From: Bacteroidota bacterium
GTDB lineage: Bacteria; Bacteroidota; Bacteroidia; Cytophagales; Cytophagaceae
NCBI GenBank assembly: GCA_023458555.1
Contig: JAEWYS010000001.1
Span: 186,001 to 250,000, forward strand
Length of the DNA stretch: 64,000 bases
Direction: 5' to 3'
Shown here: positions 42,663-52,179 of the stretch, piece by piece
How the letters are laid out: every line of letters starts with the position of its first letter
How positions within the stretch are numbered: the stretch's first letter is position 1
Position numbers and translations under genes: made by a program
Notes under the pieces: generated by a model
Told to the model about the DNA's origin: nothing
The model's database searches: none
What the model saw: only the letters and a program-made list of their open reading frames with translations

Positions 42663-44684
42663 TTGGATAAGAATAAGTATACTATTAATGGTTTGTCAGC
42701 CTCCAGTACGAAGTTGTCCGAATTAGTTGATGAAAACCGAAAACTGAATGAGGCTGTTGATGAGGCTGACCGGCTCAATAAGGTACTTCAAAGCAGAATT
42801 GAGCGTCTGGAAAGGCGTATTAATGAATTGGAAAAAAGTAAAAAGTTTCGTTACAGGAAACTTTATGATAAGCTCAGGGTCATTTATGTTTCGTTTGATA
42901 AAAGTTTACTAAAGTTTATCCGATTTTTTTTTTCTTTATATGGGCTCAGAGTATTATTTAATTTCTTCTTTAGACGTGTTTGCGGGCTTATAGTAAACAG
43001 GCAACTTGTAATTGAGAGCTCTGAAAGAAAGCTTTTACCGGTAGGGGCAGTCTGTCCGGATAAAAAAGATAATCGTAAAAATGAGAATTCCAAGCCTGCT
43101 GATCAGGAGCGCCCCCTGGTTACGATTGTTATTTCCTGTGCAGAGTATGATTGTCAATTATTTAAGGAAACTTTTGACTCGGTATTGCAGCAGGAGATCA
43201 ATGACTATGAATGTGTTATTGTTGCGGATGAGATCTGTTTCCGTGCTTTAGTATCAGATTTTCCGAACGATACTATCTCAGACGGGAAAAAAGCCAGGAT
43301 ATTTAATGCAGGTTCCGGATCCTGTTATTCTGTCCGGGCAAACATCGGGCTGCATCAGAGTAAAGGAAAGTTTCTGACAATTATCAATTCAGGAGACAGG
43401 ATGCCGGTTACGGCGCTCACAGATTATGTATCAGAGATAAATATTTACCCGCAGGCAATCCTGATATATGGTGATGAAAATTTTTATGATGGTGATAAAT
43501 ATTTTTCACCGGTATACAAGCCTGACTACAGCCCTGATACATTGCTTAGTACAAATTATATCGGAGAGGCAGTTCTTTTTTCTGTTGGCGCATTAAAAGA
43601 AACAGGCGGATTCTCTGATGGCTATAAAAGACGCTATTTATATGATGCTATTTTGCGAATAGCTGAGTTATCAGGTCAGATAAGACATATCGCTAATATT
43701 ACCTTAAACAGATTTGCAGTAAAAGACAGACAATGCACAATCTGGGATCACATAGCTGACTCGGATATTCTGAAAAAAGTAATTCAGAGGAGAGAGCTTG
43801 ATGCTGATATTAAGCCCGTATATAATGGTATTTTCAGTATTCGTTATCAGCATGGCGCAGATCGGCAGGTTTCTGTAATTATTCCTACAAAGGATAATTC
43901 TGAAGTGCTGGAAGTTTGTCTGAAATCCATATTTACAAAGACCAGATATGACAACTATGAGGTACTTGTTGTTGATAACGCAAGTACAGAATCAGAGACG
44001 TTTGCTCTGTTTGAGCAGTATAAACGTAGCTATCCCGACAACTTTCGTGTTTTCAGATACGAAAAAGAATTCAATTACTCACTGATTAATAACTTTGCTG
44101 TAGAAAAAAGCCAGGCAGACTTCGTACTGTTTCTGAATAACGATACAGAAGTAATTTCCCCAGACTGGATTCATGATATGGTGAGCTTTGCACAACGGGA
44201 AACAATTGGTTCGGTCGGAGTAAAATTACTTTATCCCAATGGGAGTATACAGCATGCCGGGATGGTAATCGGGCTGGAATATGGCGGTAATACGTTTGTA
44301 GGAGTTGATGGCTGCCTTTCGGGATATGAGCATCAGATCAATGTAACACGTAATTACAGCTCTGTTACAGCAGCCTGTATGATGCTCAGACGGGATCTGT
44401 TTTTGTCTGTAGGCGGGTTTGATGAGCAATTTGCTGTAGACTTTAATGATACAGATCTATGTCTGAGAGTAAGAGAGCAGGGATATAATAATGTCTACCT
44501 GCCTCATGTAGAGTTGTTTCACTATGAATCCCTGACAAGGGGATATAGTTATTTGTCTGCTGAAAAACATCAGCGATACAAGCAGGAGCTGGCGTTATTT
44601 TATGACAAATGGAAAGAGTATTTTGAAAAAGATCCCTGTTATAACAGGAACCTGAGTAAAAGTAAAGGAGGTTTTGTTGTGTAG
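42663..44684 (+). CDS. Two-domain GT2 glycosyltransferase with N-terminal coiled coil
   Basis: The 673-residue protein begins at a TTG. Residues about 17-59 form a coiled coil (heptads in VDENRKLNEAVDEADRLNK and after). The first GT2 domain (about 150-365) keeps the fold (YKPDYSPDTLLSTNYIGE), but the metal-binding acidic motif is replaced by INSGD (241-245). The second GT2 domain (about 403-650) is complete: VIIPTKDNSEVLEVCL, VVDNAS, LFLNNDTEV, GGFDEQF and NDTDLCLR. It probably builds the repeating part of a surface glycan. The AT-rich flanks suggest a transferred locus. Confidence 0.85.
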   Translation: MDKNKYTINGLSASSTKLSELVDENRKLNEAVDEADRLNKVLQSRIERLERRINELEKSKKFRYRKLYDKLRVIYVSFDKSLLKFIRFFFSLYGLRVLFNFFFRRVCGLIVNRQLVIESSERKLLPVGAVCPDKKDNRKNENSKPADQERPLVTIVISCAEYDCQLFKETFDSVLQQEINDYECVIVADEICFRALVSDFPNDTISDGKKARIFNAGSGSCYSVRANIGLHQSKGKFLTIINSGDRMPVTALTDYVSEINIYPQAILIYGDENFYDGDKYFSPVYKPDYSPDTLLSTNYIGEAVLFSVGALKETGGFSDGYKRRYLYDAILRIAELSGQIRHIANITLNRFAVKDRQCTIWDHIADSDILKKVIQRRELDADIKPVYNGIFSIRYQHGADRQVSVIIPTKDNSEVLEVCLKSIFTKTRYDNYEVLVVDNASTESETFALFEQYKRSYPDNFRVFRYEKEFNYSLINNFAVEKSQADFVLFLNNDTEVISPDWIHDMVSFAQRETIGSVGVKLLYPNGSIQHAGMVIGLEYGGNTFVGVDGCLSGYEHQINVTRNYSSVTAACMMLRRDLFLSVGGFDEQFAVDFNDTDLCLRVREQGYNNVYLPHVELFHYESLTRGYSYLSAEKHQRYKQELALFYDKWKEYFEKDPCYNRNLSKSKGGFVV

Positions 44685-44843
44685 TTTCTTATGTGCATGA
44701 GTTCCGTTAAAGTGTGATATGTATACAATGTCTTTGTATGAATATTCTATTGATTGCTTACGTTCATGCCTAAATGGTTGATTTTTGTTTTTTGGGTTAA
44801 CAGACTTATAAATATTTCGGGGAGAAGGATTTTCTTAAGATAG

Positions 44844-47099
44844 ATGAAAAAAATAATAGATGCGAATAATAGTAAGGTAGTTGGATATTTGAATTACAAA
44901 TATAACATTCTGAAAGACAACTCCCTGTTTTTTTACCTTCATCCCAAAGTTGTCCTGTTTCTGGTGTTACGGTTTCTGTTTATTTTTCTCAGGCTTATTA
45001 CAGGCGGCTACAATCACTATTTTAAGGATAAAACAATATTAAAGCCCGGGGGCCTCATAGATCTCATTCTTTACAGAAGAACTTATAAGCATACGCAAAT
45101 TGACCTGAAATTATTCCTGTTGCCAAAGAAAGTTCAGGATATTGAAAATATTCCTTTGTCTTTCGTAACCTGTTCTAATCCTGTTGTGTCTGTAATAATA
45201 CCAGTCTACAATAAGTGGCAATATACGTTCAACTGCATAAGATCATTGAAGGCAAATACAATGCTTCCGGAGATCGAGGTAATTATTGTTGATGATAATT
45301 CTTCAGATGAAACGGAAGTAGTTTTTTCCGGAATCAAAGGAATAAAATACCTGAAAAATAATGAAAACATTGGCTTTATAAGATCCTGCAATAGGGGAGC
45401 AGTGGCGGCTGCCGGACGATATATCTGCTTTTTGAACAATGATACTCAGGTTCTCCCCGGTTGGATTGAGAATTTGCTGAGTGTGTTCAATACAGAGCAA
45501 AATGTAGGACTGGTCGGTTCCAAGTTCATATATCCTGATGGGCGCTTACAGGAAGCCGGAGGGATTATCTGGCAAGATGGCAGCGGATATAATTATGGAA
45601 GACTAAAGTCTCCGGTTGATCCTGATTTCAATTATCTGAGAGATGTGGACTATTGCTCGGGAGCATGTATTGTCCTGGAAAAAGAACTTTTTTCTTCCTT
45701 AAATGGATTTGACGAGCGATTTGTGCCAGCATATTATGAGGATACTGATTTGTGTTTTCAGATAAGGGAGCTTGGGAAAAGAGTCTTGTATCAGCCTAAG
45801 TCAGAAGTTGTTCATTTCGAGGGTATAACATCCGGAACCTCGCTCACTAGCGGAACTAAACGTTATCAGCTGGTTAATAAAGAAAAATTTGTCAGTAAGT
45901 GGGTAAAGGTTTTGCAGGAAAAGCATTTTTCGCCTCTTGATCATCCTAAGGTATACATAGGCGCTACAAGAATTGTGTCTGATAATGTTGTTCTGGTTAT
46001 TGACTCATATGTTCCGAGATATGATCGGGAATCCGGTTCCAACAGACTTTTTCAGCTGGTCAGAATGATGAAGGAGCTGGGATATCATGTGATATATGCT
46101 CCTGATAATGGTTATGCAGAAGAGCCATATGCTTCCCAGCTGCAGAATATGGGAGTGGAGTTGTTGTACAACTATGATAACGTGCATATCGGGGAATTGA
46201 TTGAAAGACTGACTCCGTTTATCAAAACGGCCTGGGTCTGCCGGCCGGAGCTAAACAACAAATACCAGGAAACACTCAGAAAGAACAGGGAGCTGAGAAT
46301 CATTTATGATACGATAGACTTACATTATCTGAGACTTAAAAGGGAAAAAGAAATCAGTCCTGAATTATACAATAAGTCAGCGCTTACCTGGGAGGAAATG
46401 AGGCAGGTGGAGCTAAAAATGGCTGCAATGGCAGATCTGGTTATTACGGTAACCAATAAAGAGAAGGAAATATTGCTTTCAGAAGTTGAGTGTGAGGCAG
46501 AGGTAATACCCAATATTCACACAAGCAAACCATTAAAAGGCGAGTTTGAATCCCGAGACGGAGGTTTAATATTTATCGGTAGTTATGATCATTTACCCAA
46601 CAGAGATGCTGTTTTATGGCTGATACAGGAAATTATGCCATTGGTCTGGACAAAGTTTCCAGATCTGAAGATAACTTTGCTGGGCAATAATCCTCCGGAA
46701 AATATCATGAATCTTGCCAACGACAGAATTTCTGTTCCTGGCTTTGTTGCAGATGTTTCAGGGTATTTTGAGTCGGCCCTGGCGTTTGTCTGCCCGCTTC
46801 GTTACGGGGCTGGTATGAAGGGAAAGATAGGACAAAGCCTGGAATTTAATCTTCCTATTATCTCTACAACTATAGGGGTTGAAGGAATGGATATGGATCA
46901 TGAGGAACATTATCTTCGGGGAGATACCACGGATGAATTTGCTGATTCTATTATAAAACTTATCACTGATAGGACTTTATGGAAAAGGTTGTCAGAAAAT
47001 TCCAAAATATGTCTGTATCCTTATTCTTATGACAGAATAAAAACAAGAATGCACACTATTTTAGAAAACGTATGCTCCGAAGAGAAAGCAATTAATTAA
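44844..47099 (+). CDS. Fused GT2-GT4 glycosyltransferase
   Basis: The 751-residue protein carries two glycosyltransferases. After a basic N-terminus with a hydrophobic patch (about 33-52), a GT2 domain (about 115-335) shows VIIPVYNKW, IVDDNSSDET, CFLNNDTQV and YYEDTDLCF. The C-terminal GT-B domain (about 375-740) shows DSYVPRYDRESGSNR, LIFIGSYDHLPNRDAV, LLGNNPP and PLRYGAGMKGKIGQSLE. Fusion of these two types is common in ABC-transporter-dependent O-antigen or capsule loci and suggests two consecutive sugar additions by one polypeptide. It converges on the GT4 gene at 47113. Confidence 0.88.
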   Translation: MKKIIDANNSKVVGYLNYKYNILKDNSLFFYLHPKVVLFLVLRFLFIFLRLITGGYNHYFKDKTILKPGGLIDLILYRRTYKHTQIDLKLFLLPKKVQDIENIPLSFVTCSNPVVSVIIPVYNKWQYTFNCIRSLKANTMLPEIEVIIVDDNSSDETEVVFSGIKGIKYLKNNENIGFIRSCNRGAVAAAGRYICFLNNDTQVLPGWIENLLSVFNTEQNVGLVGSKFIYPDGRLQEAGGIIWQDGSGYNYGRLKSPVDPDFNYLRDVDYCSGACIVLEKELFSSLNGFDERFVPAYYEDTDLCFQIRELGKRVLYQPKSEVVHFEGITSGTSLTSGTKRYQLVNKEKFVSKWVKVLQEKHFSPLDHPKVYIGATRIVSDNVVLVIDSYVPRYDRESGSNRLFQLVRMMKELGYHVIYAPDNGYAEEPYASQLQNMGVELLYNYDNVHIGELIERLTPFIKTAWVCRPELNNKYQETLRKNRELRIIYDTIDLHYLRLKREKEISPELYNKSALTWEEMRQVELKMAAMADLVITVTNKEKEILLSEVECEAEVIPNIHTSKPLKGEFESRDGGLIFIGSYDHLPNRDAVLWLIQEIMPLVWTKFPDLKITLLGNNPPENIMNLANDRISVPGFVADVSGYFESALAFVCPLRYGAGMKGKIGQSLEFNLPIISTTIGVEGMDMDHEEHYLRGDTTDEFADSIIKLITDRTLWKRLSENSKICLYPYSYDRIKTRMHTILENVCSEEKAIN

Positions 47100-47112
47100 A
47101 AAAGATACTGAG

Positions 47113-48342
47113 TTAATTTGTAAAGAAGGATGTGTATAGAGTTTTGATCTTGTTTCTTATTAGTAACATCAAGACTGTTTCTGTTTTCGGAGAGTTCCTC
47201 TTATTGAATTCACTTATTGTCGGAATACTATTTAGTACATCTTCAGACACAATCTCATATCTCCATTCAGAGGTCTGGTAAAGTGTCTGCATTCTGCTGG
47301 ACATATGCTCAGGGCTTGTAATTAATGTTTTAATACCTCTGTTTACCTCCCAGGTTGTTTTTGAATTTGCTCCATGTATAAATTTCCCGTTATATATGCT
47401 GTCAAAGGAATATGCTTTTCTGAAAAGAAAATTTACCGGGATATTTTTAGTGCAATATTTAATTATCTGTTTTGTGTTATGATAGATATTGAGATGTTCT
47501 AAGGCATATGCTCTGTTAAAACTTCCCTGATTCTTATCATATTTCTCAAGCTCGGAGATCAGATCACTGACAGTATATTGTTTTTTTGTAAATCTTCCTG
47601 ATAAGTTATATCGGATCAGCTCATTAATATTTTGCTGTGTCAGGATGCCATCTCCACCTTTAGTATAGACTCTTTCATCATAGACAAGCACCGATCTTCC
47701 CGAGGCCATGGCTTCATAAGCTCCTCTTCCCAGAGATACCACGAGATCTGCTTTATTTATATACTTTTCGGTTTCCCAGACACTATTGGTATGTTTATTA
47801 AGGTAACTGAAATCTATATTCAGCGTTTCACAGGCTTTTTTCAGCTTGGTGTTTGCTTCTGCACTCTGGCAAAGGCTCAAAACCTTGGTTAACCTGTCGT
47901 TTACTTGGCTTTCAGGAGAAAATCTTCTGCAATCAATGCCATTACGTATGATCTTACTGGCATATCCTAAAGACATCAGATGATCATGGACTTCTTCTGA
48001 AATAGAAATATAGATATCAGCGAGGGAAGAAGGCTGTTCAAGCTCTGCGGTAGTACCGTGACAAATCTGGGCAGTAATATATGCGTTAAACGGAATTTTT
48101 TCGACGCATGTATTATGTGAAACAATAGCTATATGATAAAAATCTGCCAGTTGGTCAAGATTGTCAATGATTTTTACCTTATGCCTAACTCTTTCAGATG
48201 CTTCACCATAATTAAATGAAAACAAATCGACTGTATAACCTAGATCAACCAGCTGTTCTGCAAGTGTGAAAGTAAAAGTTTCAGTCCCGCCAAGGGTATG
48301 TAAGTGATTAGTAGCAAGAAGAATCTTTTTCAGATTAAGCAT
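47113..48342 (-). CDS. GT4-like glycosyltransferase
   Basis: The 409-residue GT-B enzyme starts with NHLHTLGGTETFTFTLAEQL, the acceptor-binding glycine loop. Further on are IRNGIDCRRFSP and SLGRGAYEAMASGRSVLVYD, with the catalytic-site Glu in YEAM. The last 90 residues (from about 320) have no recognised domain and may bind the acceptor. It lies 14 bases downstream of the ABC exporter ATPase on the same strand, forming a three-gene unit permease-ATPase-glycosyltransferase. Confidence 0.82.
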   Translation of the reverse strand: MLNLKKILLATNHLHTLGGTETFTFTLAEQLVDLGYTVDLFSFNYGEASERVRHKVKIIDNLDQLADFYHIAIVSHNTCVEKIPFNAYITAQICHGTTAELEQPSSLADIYISISEEVHDHLMSLGYASKIIRNGIDCRRFSPESQVNDRLTKVLSLCQSAEANTKLKKACETLNIDFSYLNKHTNSVWETEKYINKADLVVSLGRGAYEAMASGRSVLVYDERVYTKGGDGILTQQNINELIRYNLSGRFTKKQYTVSDLISELEKYDKNQGSFNRAYALEHLNIYHNTKQIIKYCTKNIPVNFLFRKAYSFDSIYNGKFIHGANSKTTWEVNRGIKTLITSPEHMSSRMQTLYQTSEWRYEIVSEDVLNSIPTISEFNKRNSPKTETVLMLLIRNKIKTLYTSFFTN

Positions 48343-48356
48343 TTAGGTTATACGTA

Positions 48357-49088
48357 TCAGGTAAACAGTCTCAGATAATCTTCACCAACTTCTTCTACCG
48401 TTCCTTCTTTTTCAATAACTCCGTTGCTGAGAAGGATTGCTCTGTTACAGAATTTTTTAACCTCTTCCATGGAATGAGAAACGAACAATAAAGTCCCGCC
48501 GTTCCTTTTAATTTCAAACATTCTTTCTTTACATTTTTCCTGGAAGCCTTTGTCACCGACAGCGAGCGCCTCGTCAATTATTAAGATATCCGGATTACCC
48601 GCAGTAGCAATGGAAAACCCAAGCCGGGCCATCATTCCGCTGGAATATCGTTTGACTTGCATATCAATCGCGTCACCTAATTCGGAAAATTCCTTTATAT
48701 ATTTGATGGAATTATTAATTTCTTTTCTGTTCATTCCGATCAGAGAGCCGAGCAGGCGAATATTTTCCATACCGGTCAATTCCACCTCGAAACCGGCTCC
48801 CAAGGCAAGTATAGGCGCTATTCGCCCGTAGACTTTTATTTTCCCCTTATCAGGAGTGATGATTCCGGCCAGAATTCGCAGCAACGTACTTTTTCCAGAG
48901 CCATTTTTTCCGAAAAGTCCGAGACTTTCTCCCCGGTATACCTGGAGATCAATTCCTCTCAGGACTTCTTTTTGGAGAAACAGCTTTTTGCGTCCGAAAG
49001 AAAGCAGATACTGTTTGATGGAAGACTGATTCTGCAACAGAAAACTGAAGTGAACATTCCTGAGATCTATTAATAAATCCTTTTCCAT
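48357..49088 (-). CDS. Polysaccharide ABC exporter ATPase (Wzt/KpsT/TagH type)
   Basis: The 243-residue ATPase has Walker A GLFGKNGSGKSTLL, the family insertion GRIAPILALGAGFEVELTG, signature VKRYSSGMMARLGF, Walker B DILIIDEAL and the switch His in LFVSHSMEE. Together with the permease it exports a lipid-linked glycan across the inner membrane. It lacks the C-terminal carbohydrate-binding domain of O-antigen Wzt proteins, so recognition of a terminal cap, if any, would need a separate protein. It starts one base after the permease stop. Confidence 0.92.
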   Translation of the reverse strand: MEKDLLIDLRNVHFSFLLQNQSSIKQYLLSFGRKKLFLQKEVLRGIDLQVYRGESLGLFGKNGSGKSTLLRILAGIITPDKGKIKVYGRIAPILALGAGFEVELTGMENIRLLGSLIGMNRKEINNSIKYIKEFSELGDAIDMQVKRYSSGMMARLGFSIATAGNPDILIIDEALAVGDKGFQEKCKERMFEIKRNGGTLLFVSHSMEEVKKFCNRAILLSNGVIEKEGTVEEVGEDYLRLFT

Positions 49089-49089
49089 T

Positions 49090-49869
49090 TTACAAATGGG
49101 ATATAAATCCTTTTTTTAAAGAATTAAAGGTTGCAATGCCAGTCAGGATGAATACTCCTGATAATACGGTCGTTGTTAACAGTGTTGATATTGAGGGTGA
49201 TGTGTTATGATAGAGCACATCTCTGAAAAAGGCAATGAAATGATAAAGCGGGTTTAATTTGACAAATATCTGATAGTTGACAGGGACTTTTTCAATCGGA
49301 TATGCGATTGGAGTCACATAGAATATGGCGGGAAGTATGGTGTTGTAAAACATACCGATATCCCTGAAAAATACATTCAGAGCGCATATAATCAACGAAA
49401 AACCAAAAGTAAACAAAGACAAAAGAATTATGCCCGGAATAAGCCATAAAGTGTTCCATGAAAGCTGAAGTCCGAAAAACAGCATTAGTATGAAAAACGG
49501 GATCAGCATTAACCCCAGATTAACTAATGAGCTGAGCAGATAGGAAAGTGGAAAAATAACGGGCGGAACGGATAAGGATTTGAGGATGCCGCCACTGTCA
49601 AGTACAGAATTGAGTATTTGTATGGAGGTGCCTGAGAAAAAAGTCCAGAAGACAAGTCCTGATAGAATAAACAGAGGATAGTTTGCTATATCAAATACTT
49701 CTCTGAATATTACAACAAAGATCAACAGATATAGTAATGGATTTAAAAGACTCCATAAAACTCCCAGAATGGAGTTTTTATATCTGATCTTGACATTGCG
49801 CATAGCTACAGTTCCGGCTACTTCATAATATGTTCTGAGGCGGCCACTGTAGTATCTGAATGATTCCAT
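49090..49869 (-). CDS. Polysaccharide ABC exporter permease (Wzm/TagG type)
   Basis: The 259-residue ABC-2 permease has six predicted membrane helices. The conserved N-terminal stretch VRNVKIRYKNSILGVLWSLLNPL is seen as MRNVKIRYKNSILGVLW and more, and the late part contains FYVTPIAYPIEKVP. It pairs with the ATPase that follows immediately. It is separated from pfkA, upstream on the same strand, by a strong hairpin. Confidence 0.92.
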   Translation of the reverse strand: MESFRYYSGRLRTYYEVAGTVAMRNVKIRYKNSILGVLWSLLNPLLYLLIFVVIFREVFDIANYPLFILSGLVFWTFFSGTSIQILNSVLDSGGILKSLSVPPVIFPLSYLLSSLVNLGLMLIPFFILMLFFGLQLSWNTLWLIPGIILLSLFTFGFSLIICALNVFFRDIGMFYNTILPAIFYVTPIAYPIEKVPVNYQIFVKLNPLYHFIAFFRDVLYHNTSPSISTLLTTTVLSGVFILTGIATFNSLKKGFISHL

Positions 49870-49897
49870 AAAGAAAAAAAGGAGGAGGAAAATATAT

Positions 49898-49915
49898 GCC
49901 CCCGGTTGCGGGGGC
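49898..49915 (-). terminator. GC-rich hairpin terminator after pfkA
   Basis: Seven perfect GC-rich pairs (49898-49904 with 49909-49915) enclose a four-base loop, nine bases past the pfkA stop codon. On the minus strand it is followed by ATATATTTT rather than a pure T run. It should separate pfkA from the exporter genes. Confidence 0.65.
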
Positions 49916-49923
49916 TAATCTGA

Positions 49924-50928
49924 TTACAATTCGATGAGTTTGCTGTCCTGATACTTTCTTCCGTTTAGTATCTCAATCAGACGGACCAGATCTCTGTTGA
50001 TAGGTTTTTTCTTGGTAATTGTTTCTTTGAACGGAGTATAGCAGAGTGTTCTGTTGATTACTCCAACCATTACATTCGTTTTCCCTTTGAGTAATCCTTC
50101 GACAGCTCCTAATCCAAGGCGACTTGCAAGAACTCTGTCTGCGGCACTTGGTCCGCCACCACGCTGAATGTGGCCAAGAGTGGTAACTCTTGCATCAAGT
50201 CCGGGAAGCTCTTTTTTTACTTTTTCAGCAATAGTATTTGCGCGGCCTGTTTCATCTCCTTCGGCTATTACAATAATGTGTGATGCTTTGGATTCACTGG
50301 TTCCGAACTTAAGCTTGCCGATAACCTCTTTCATGACGATTTTGGTCTCAGGAAGTAAAGCCATTTCGGCTCCACCGGCAATTGCAGAGCGTACAGCAAT
50401 ATAGCCGGTATCCCGACCCATTACTTCAATAAAGAAGACTCTGTCATGTGCATCTGCGGTATCTCTGATTTTGTCGATAGCAGCAAGTGCGGTGTTGACA
50501 GCTGTGTCATAACCTATTGTAAAGTCAGTTCCGTATAGGTCATTGTCTATTGTTCCGGGACAGCCAACAATCGGAATACCACATTCTGCGTGGAAAATTT
50601 CAGCTCCGGTAAATGTACCGTTTCCTCCTATAGCCACTATACCGTCAACCCCGAGTTGATTTAGATTTTCATAAGCTTTTTTTCGGCCTTCTTTTGTACG
50701 GAACTCTTCACTTCTGGCAGACTTTAATATGGTACCGCCTTTTTGTATAATATTGCTGACAGAGCGATCGTCCAGTTCAATAAAATCGCCCTTGATCATT
50801 CCATCATATCCTCTGTAAACTCCGAATACATCCAGTCCAAAGTAATGCCCTGAACGCACAACCGCACGGATACAGGCATTCATTCCGGGGGCATCACCAC
50901 CTGATGTAAATACTGCTATTCTCTTCAT
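49924..50928 (-). CDS. pfkA: ATP-dependent 6-phosphofructokinase
   Basis: The 334-residue glycolytic kinase shows TSGGDAPGMNACIRA, VYRGYDGMI, the Gly-rich IGGNGTFTGA, catalytic PGTIDND, IEVMGRDTGY and GHIQRGGGPSA. Gly at the positions equivalent to E. coli 104 and 124 predicts use of ATP rather than pyrophosphate. The Mg2+-associated Asp103 of the E. coli enzyme is Asn here (codon AAC). It is a housekeeping gene lying within the polysaccharide region, divergent from the aminotransferase gene. Confidence 0.95.
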   Translation of the reverse strand: MKRIAVFTSGGDAPGMNACIRAVVRSGHYFGLDVFGVYRGYDGMIKGDFIELDDRSVSNIIQKGGTILKSARSEEFRTKEGRKKAYENLNQLGVDGIVAIGGNGTFTGAEIFHAECGIPIVGCPGTIDNDLYGTDFTIGYDTAVNTALAAIDKIRDTADAHDRVFFIEVMGRDTGYIAVRSAIAGGAEMALLPETKIVMKEVIGKLKFGTSESKASHIIVIAEGDETGRANTIAEKVKKELPGLDARVTTLGHIQRGGGPSAADRVLASRLGLGAVEGLLKGKTNVMVGVINRTLCYTPFKETITKKKPINRDLVRLIEILNGRKYQDSKLIEL

Positions 50929-51042
50929 AAATATACTCTTCAGTTTAAAGTGTCAATTTTAATAATTTTTTTTGTACTTTGAAACTAATATCCGCGTAGA
51001 AACATGCGTTGTTAATTTAATATATGATAATTTTTTTCCCGT

Positions 51043-52167
51043 ATGAGGCAGATTAAGATGGTCGATCTTGCCGCGCTGCACAGAAATCTCAGCCCTGAAA
51101 TTGAAACGGCAATTTACGAAGTTATTGATAGTACATCTTTTATTAATGGGGCGGTTGTTAATAAATTTTGCGCAAATCTTGCAAAGTATCTTGGGACGGA
51201 TACCGTTATAGGATGCGGTAATGGTACAGATGCAATTCAGGTTGCGCTTATGGCTTTGAGACTAAATCCGGGGGATGAGGTGATTCTTCCTTCGTTTAAT
51301 TATGTTGCCGCAGCCGAAGTTGTTGCTTTATTAAACCTCAGGCCTGTATTTGCGGATGTGGATCCACTTACCTTTTCAATTTCGGTTGAGGATTTAAAGA
51401 GTAAAATATCTGATAAAACCAGAGCTGTTATAGCGGTACACCTGTTTGGGCAGTGCGCTGATCTGGAATCGCTGAGAGAAGTATGCGACAGCTATTCATT
51501 GTTTCTTATTGAGGATGCAGCTCAGTCTATAGGAGCATCTTATTTTTTTTCAGATGGTATTAACAAAAAGTCAGGAACAATAGGACATATAGGAACAACC
51601 TCCTTTTTCCCTTCCAAAAATCTGGGATGCATGGGAGATGGCGGTGCAATCTTTACGAATGATCCAGATTTGGGAGAAAGAATAAGAAAAATATGCAATC
51701 ACGGACAGGGTAAAAAGTATTCTTATGAAATGGTCGGAGTCAATAGCCGGTTGGATAGCATTCAGGCGGCAGTTCTGGATGTAAAATTGAAATACCTTGA
51801 TCAGCACATTGAAGCCCGGAGAAAAGCGGCTGATGTATATGACCAGCTTTTACGGCATGAATATATACAAGTACCGTACAGGATAAATAATGGATTTCAT
51901 TCTTTCAATCAATATACCATAAGGCTTACAAAGGGCAGAGATAGGCTGAGGGAGTTTCTTCTTGCAAAGGGTATTCCGACAATGGTGTATTATCCCGGAC
52001 CTTTGCATTTGCAGCAGGCCTATCGGCATTATGCTGATAAAGAACGATTGCCGGTAAGTGAACAGTTGCCTTCAGAGGTATTGTCCTTACCTATACATCC
52101 GGAGCTGGATGCAGAACAGCAGGCTTTCATTTGTGAAAATCTGTTAGTAGGTTTGAAGCAAATATGA
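51043..52167 (+). CDS. DegT/DnrJ/EryC1-family sugar aminotransferase (WbpE/WlbC-like)
   Basis: The 374-residue pyridoxal phosphate enzyme aminates a nucleotide-activated keto sugar. Signatures are GCGNGTDAIQVALMAL, IEDAAQSIGASY and SFFPSKNLGCMGDGGAIFTND (in parts), where the Lys in PSKNLG binds the cofactor, plus NSRLDSIQAAVLD. The wording around the Lys and the ending (TMVYYPGPLH) is close to WbpE, which makes UDP-GlcNAc(3NH2)A. The adjacent Gfo/Idh gene, 12 bases downstream, supports such a 3-amino-sugar route. Confidence 0.88.
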   Translation: MRQIKMVDLAALHRNLSPEIETAIYEVIDSTSFINGAVVNKFCANLAKYLGTDTVIGCGNGTDAIQVALMALRLNPGDEVILPSFNYVAAAEVVALLNLRPVFADVDPLTFSISVEDLKSKISDKTRAVIAVHLFGQCADLESLREVCDSYSLFLIEDAAQSIGASYFFSDGINKKSGTIGHIGTTSFFPSKNLGCMGDGGAIFTNDPDLGERIRKICNHGQGKKYSYEMVGVNSRLDSIQAAVLDVKLKYLDQHIEARRKAADVYDQLLRHEYIQVPYRINNGFHSFNQYTIRLTKGRDRLREFLLAKGIPTMVYYPGPLHLQQAYRHYADKERLPVSEQLPSEVLSLPIHPELDAEQQAFICENLLVGLKQI

Positions 52168-52179
52168 TCTGAGACGTAA

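Noticed and set aside
44685..44843. Promoter for the GT2-GT4 gene
   Set aside because: A TGTCTTTG sequence comes close to the -7 consensus but has the wrong second base and no partner upstream, so I did not list it.
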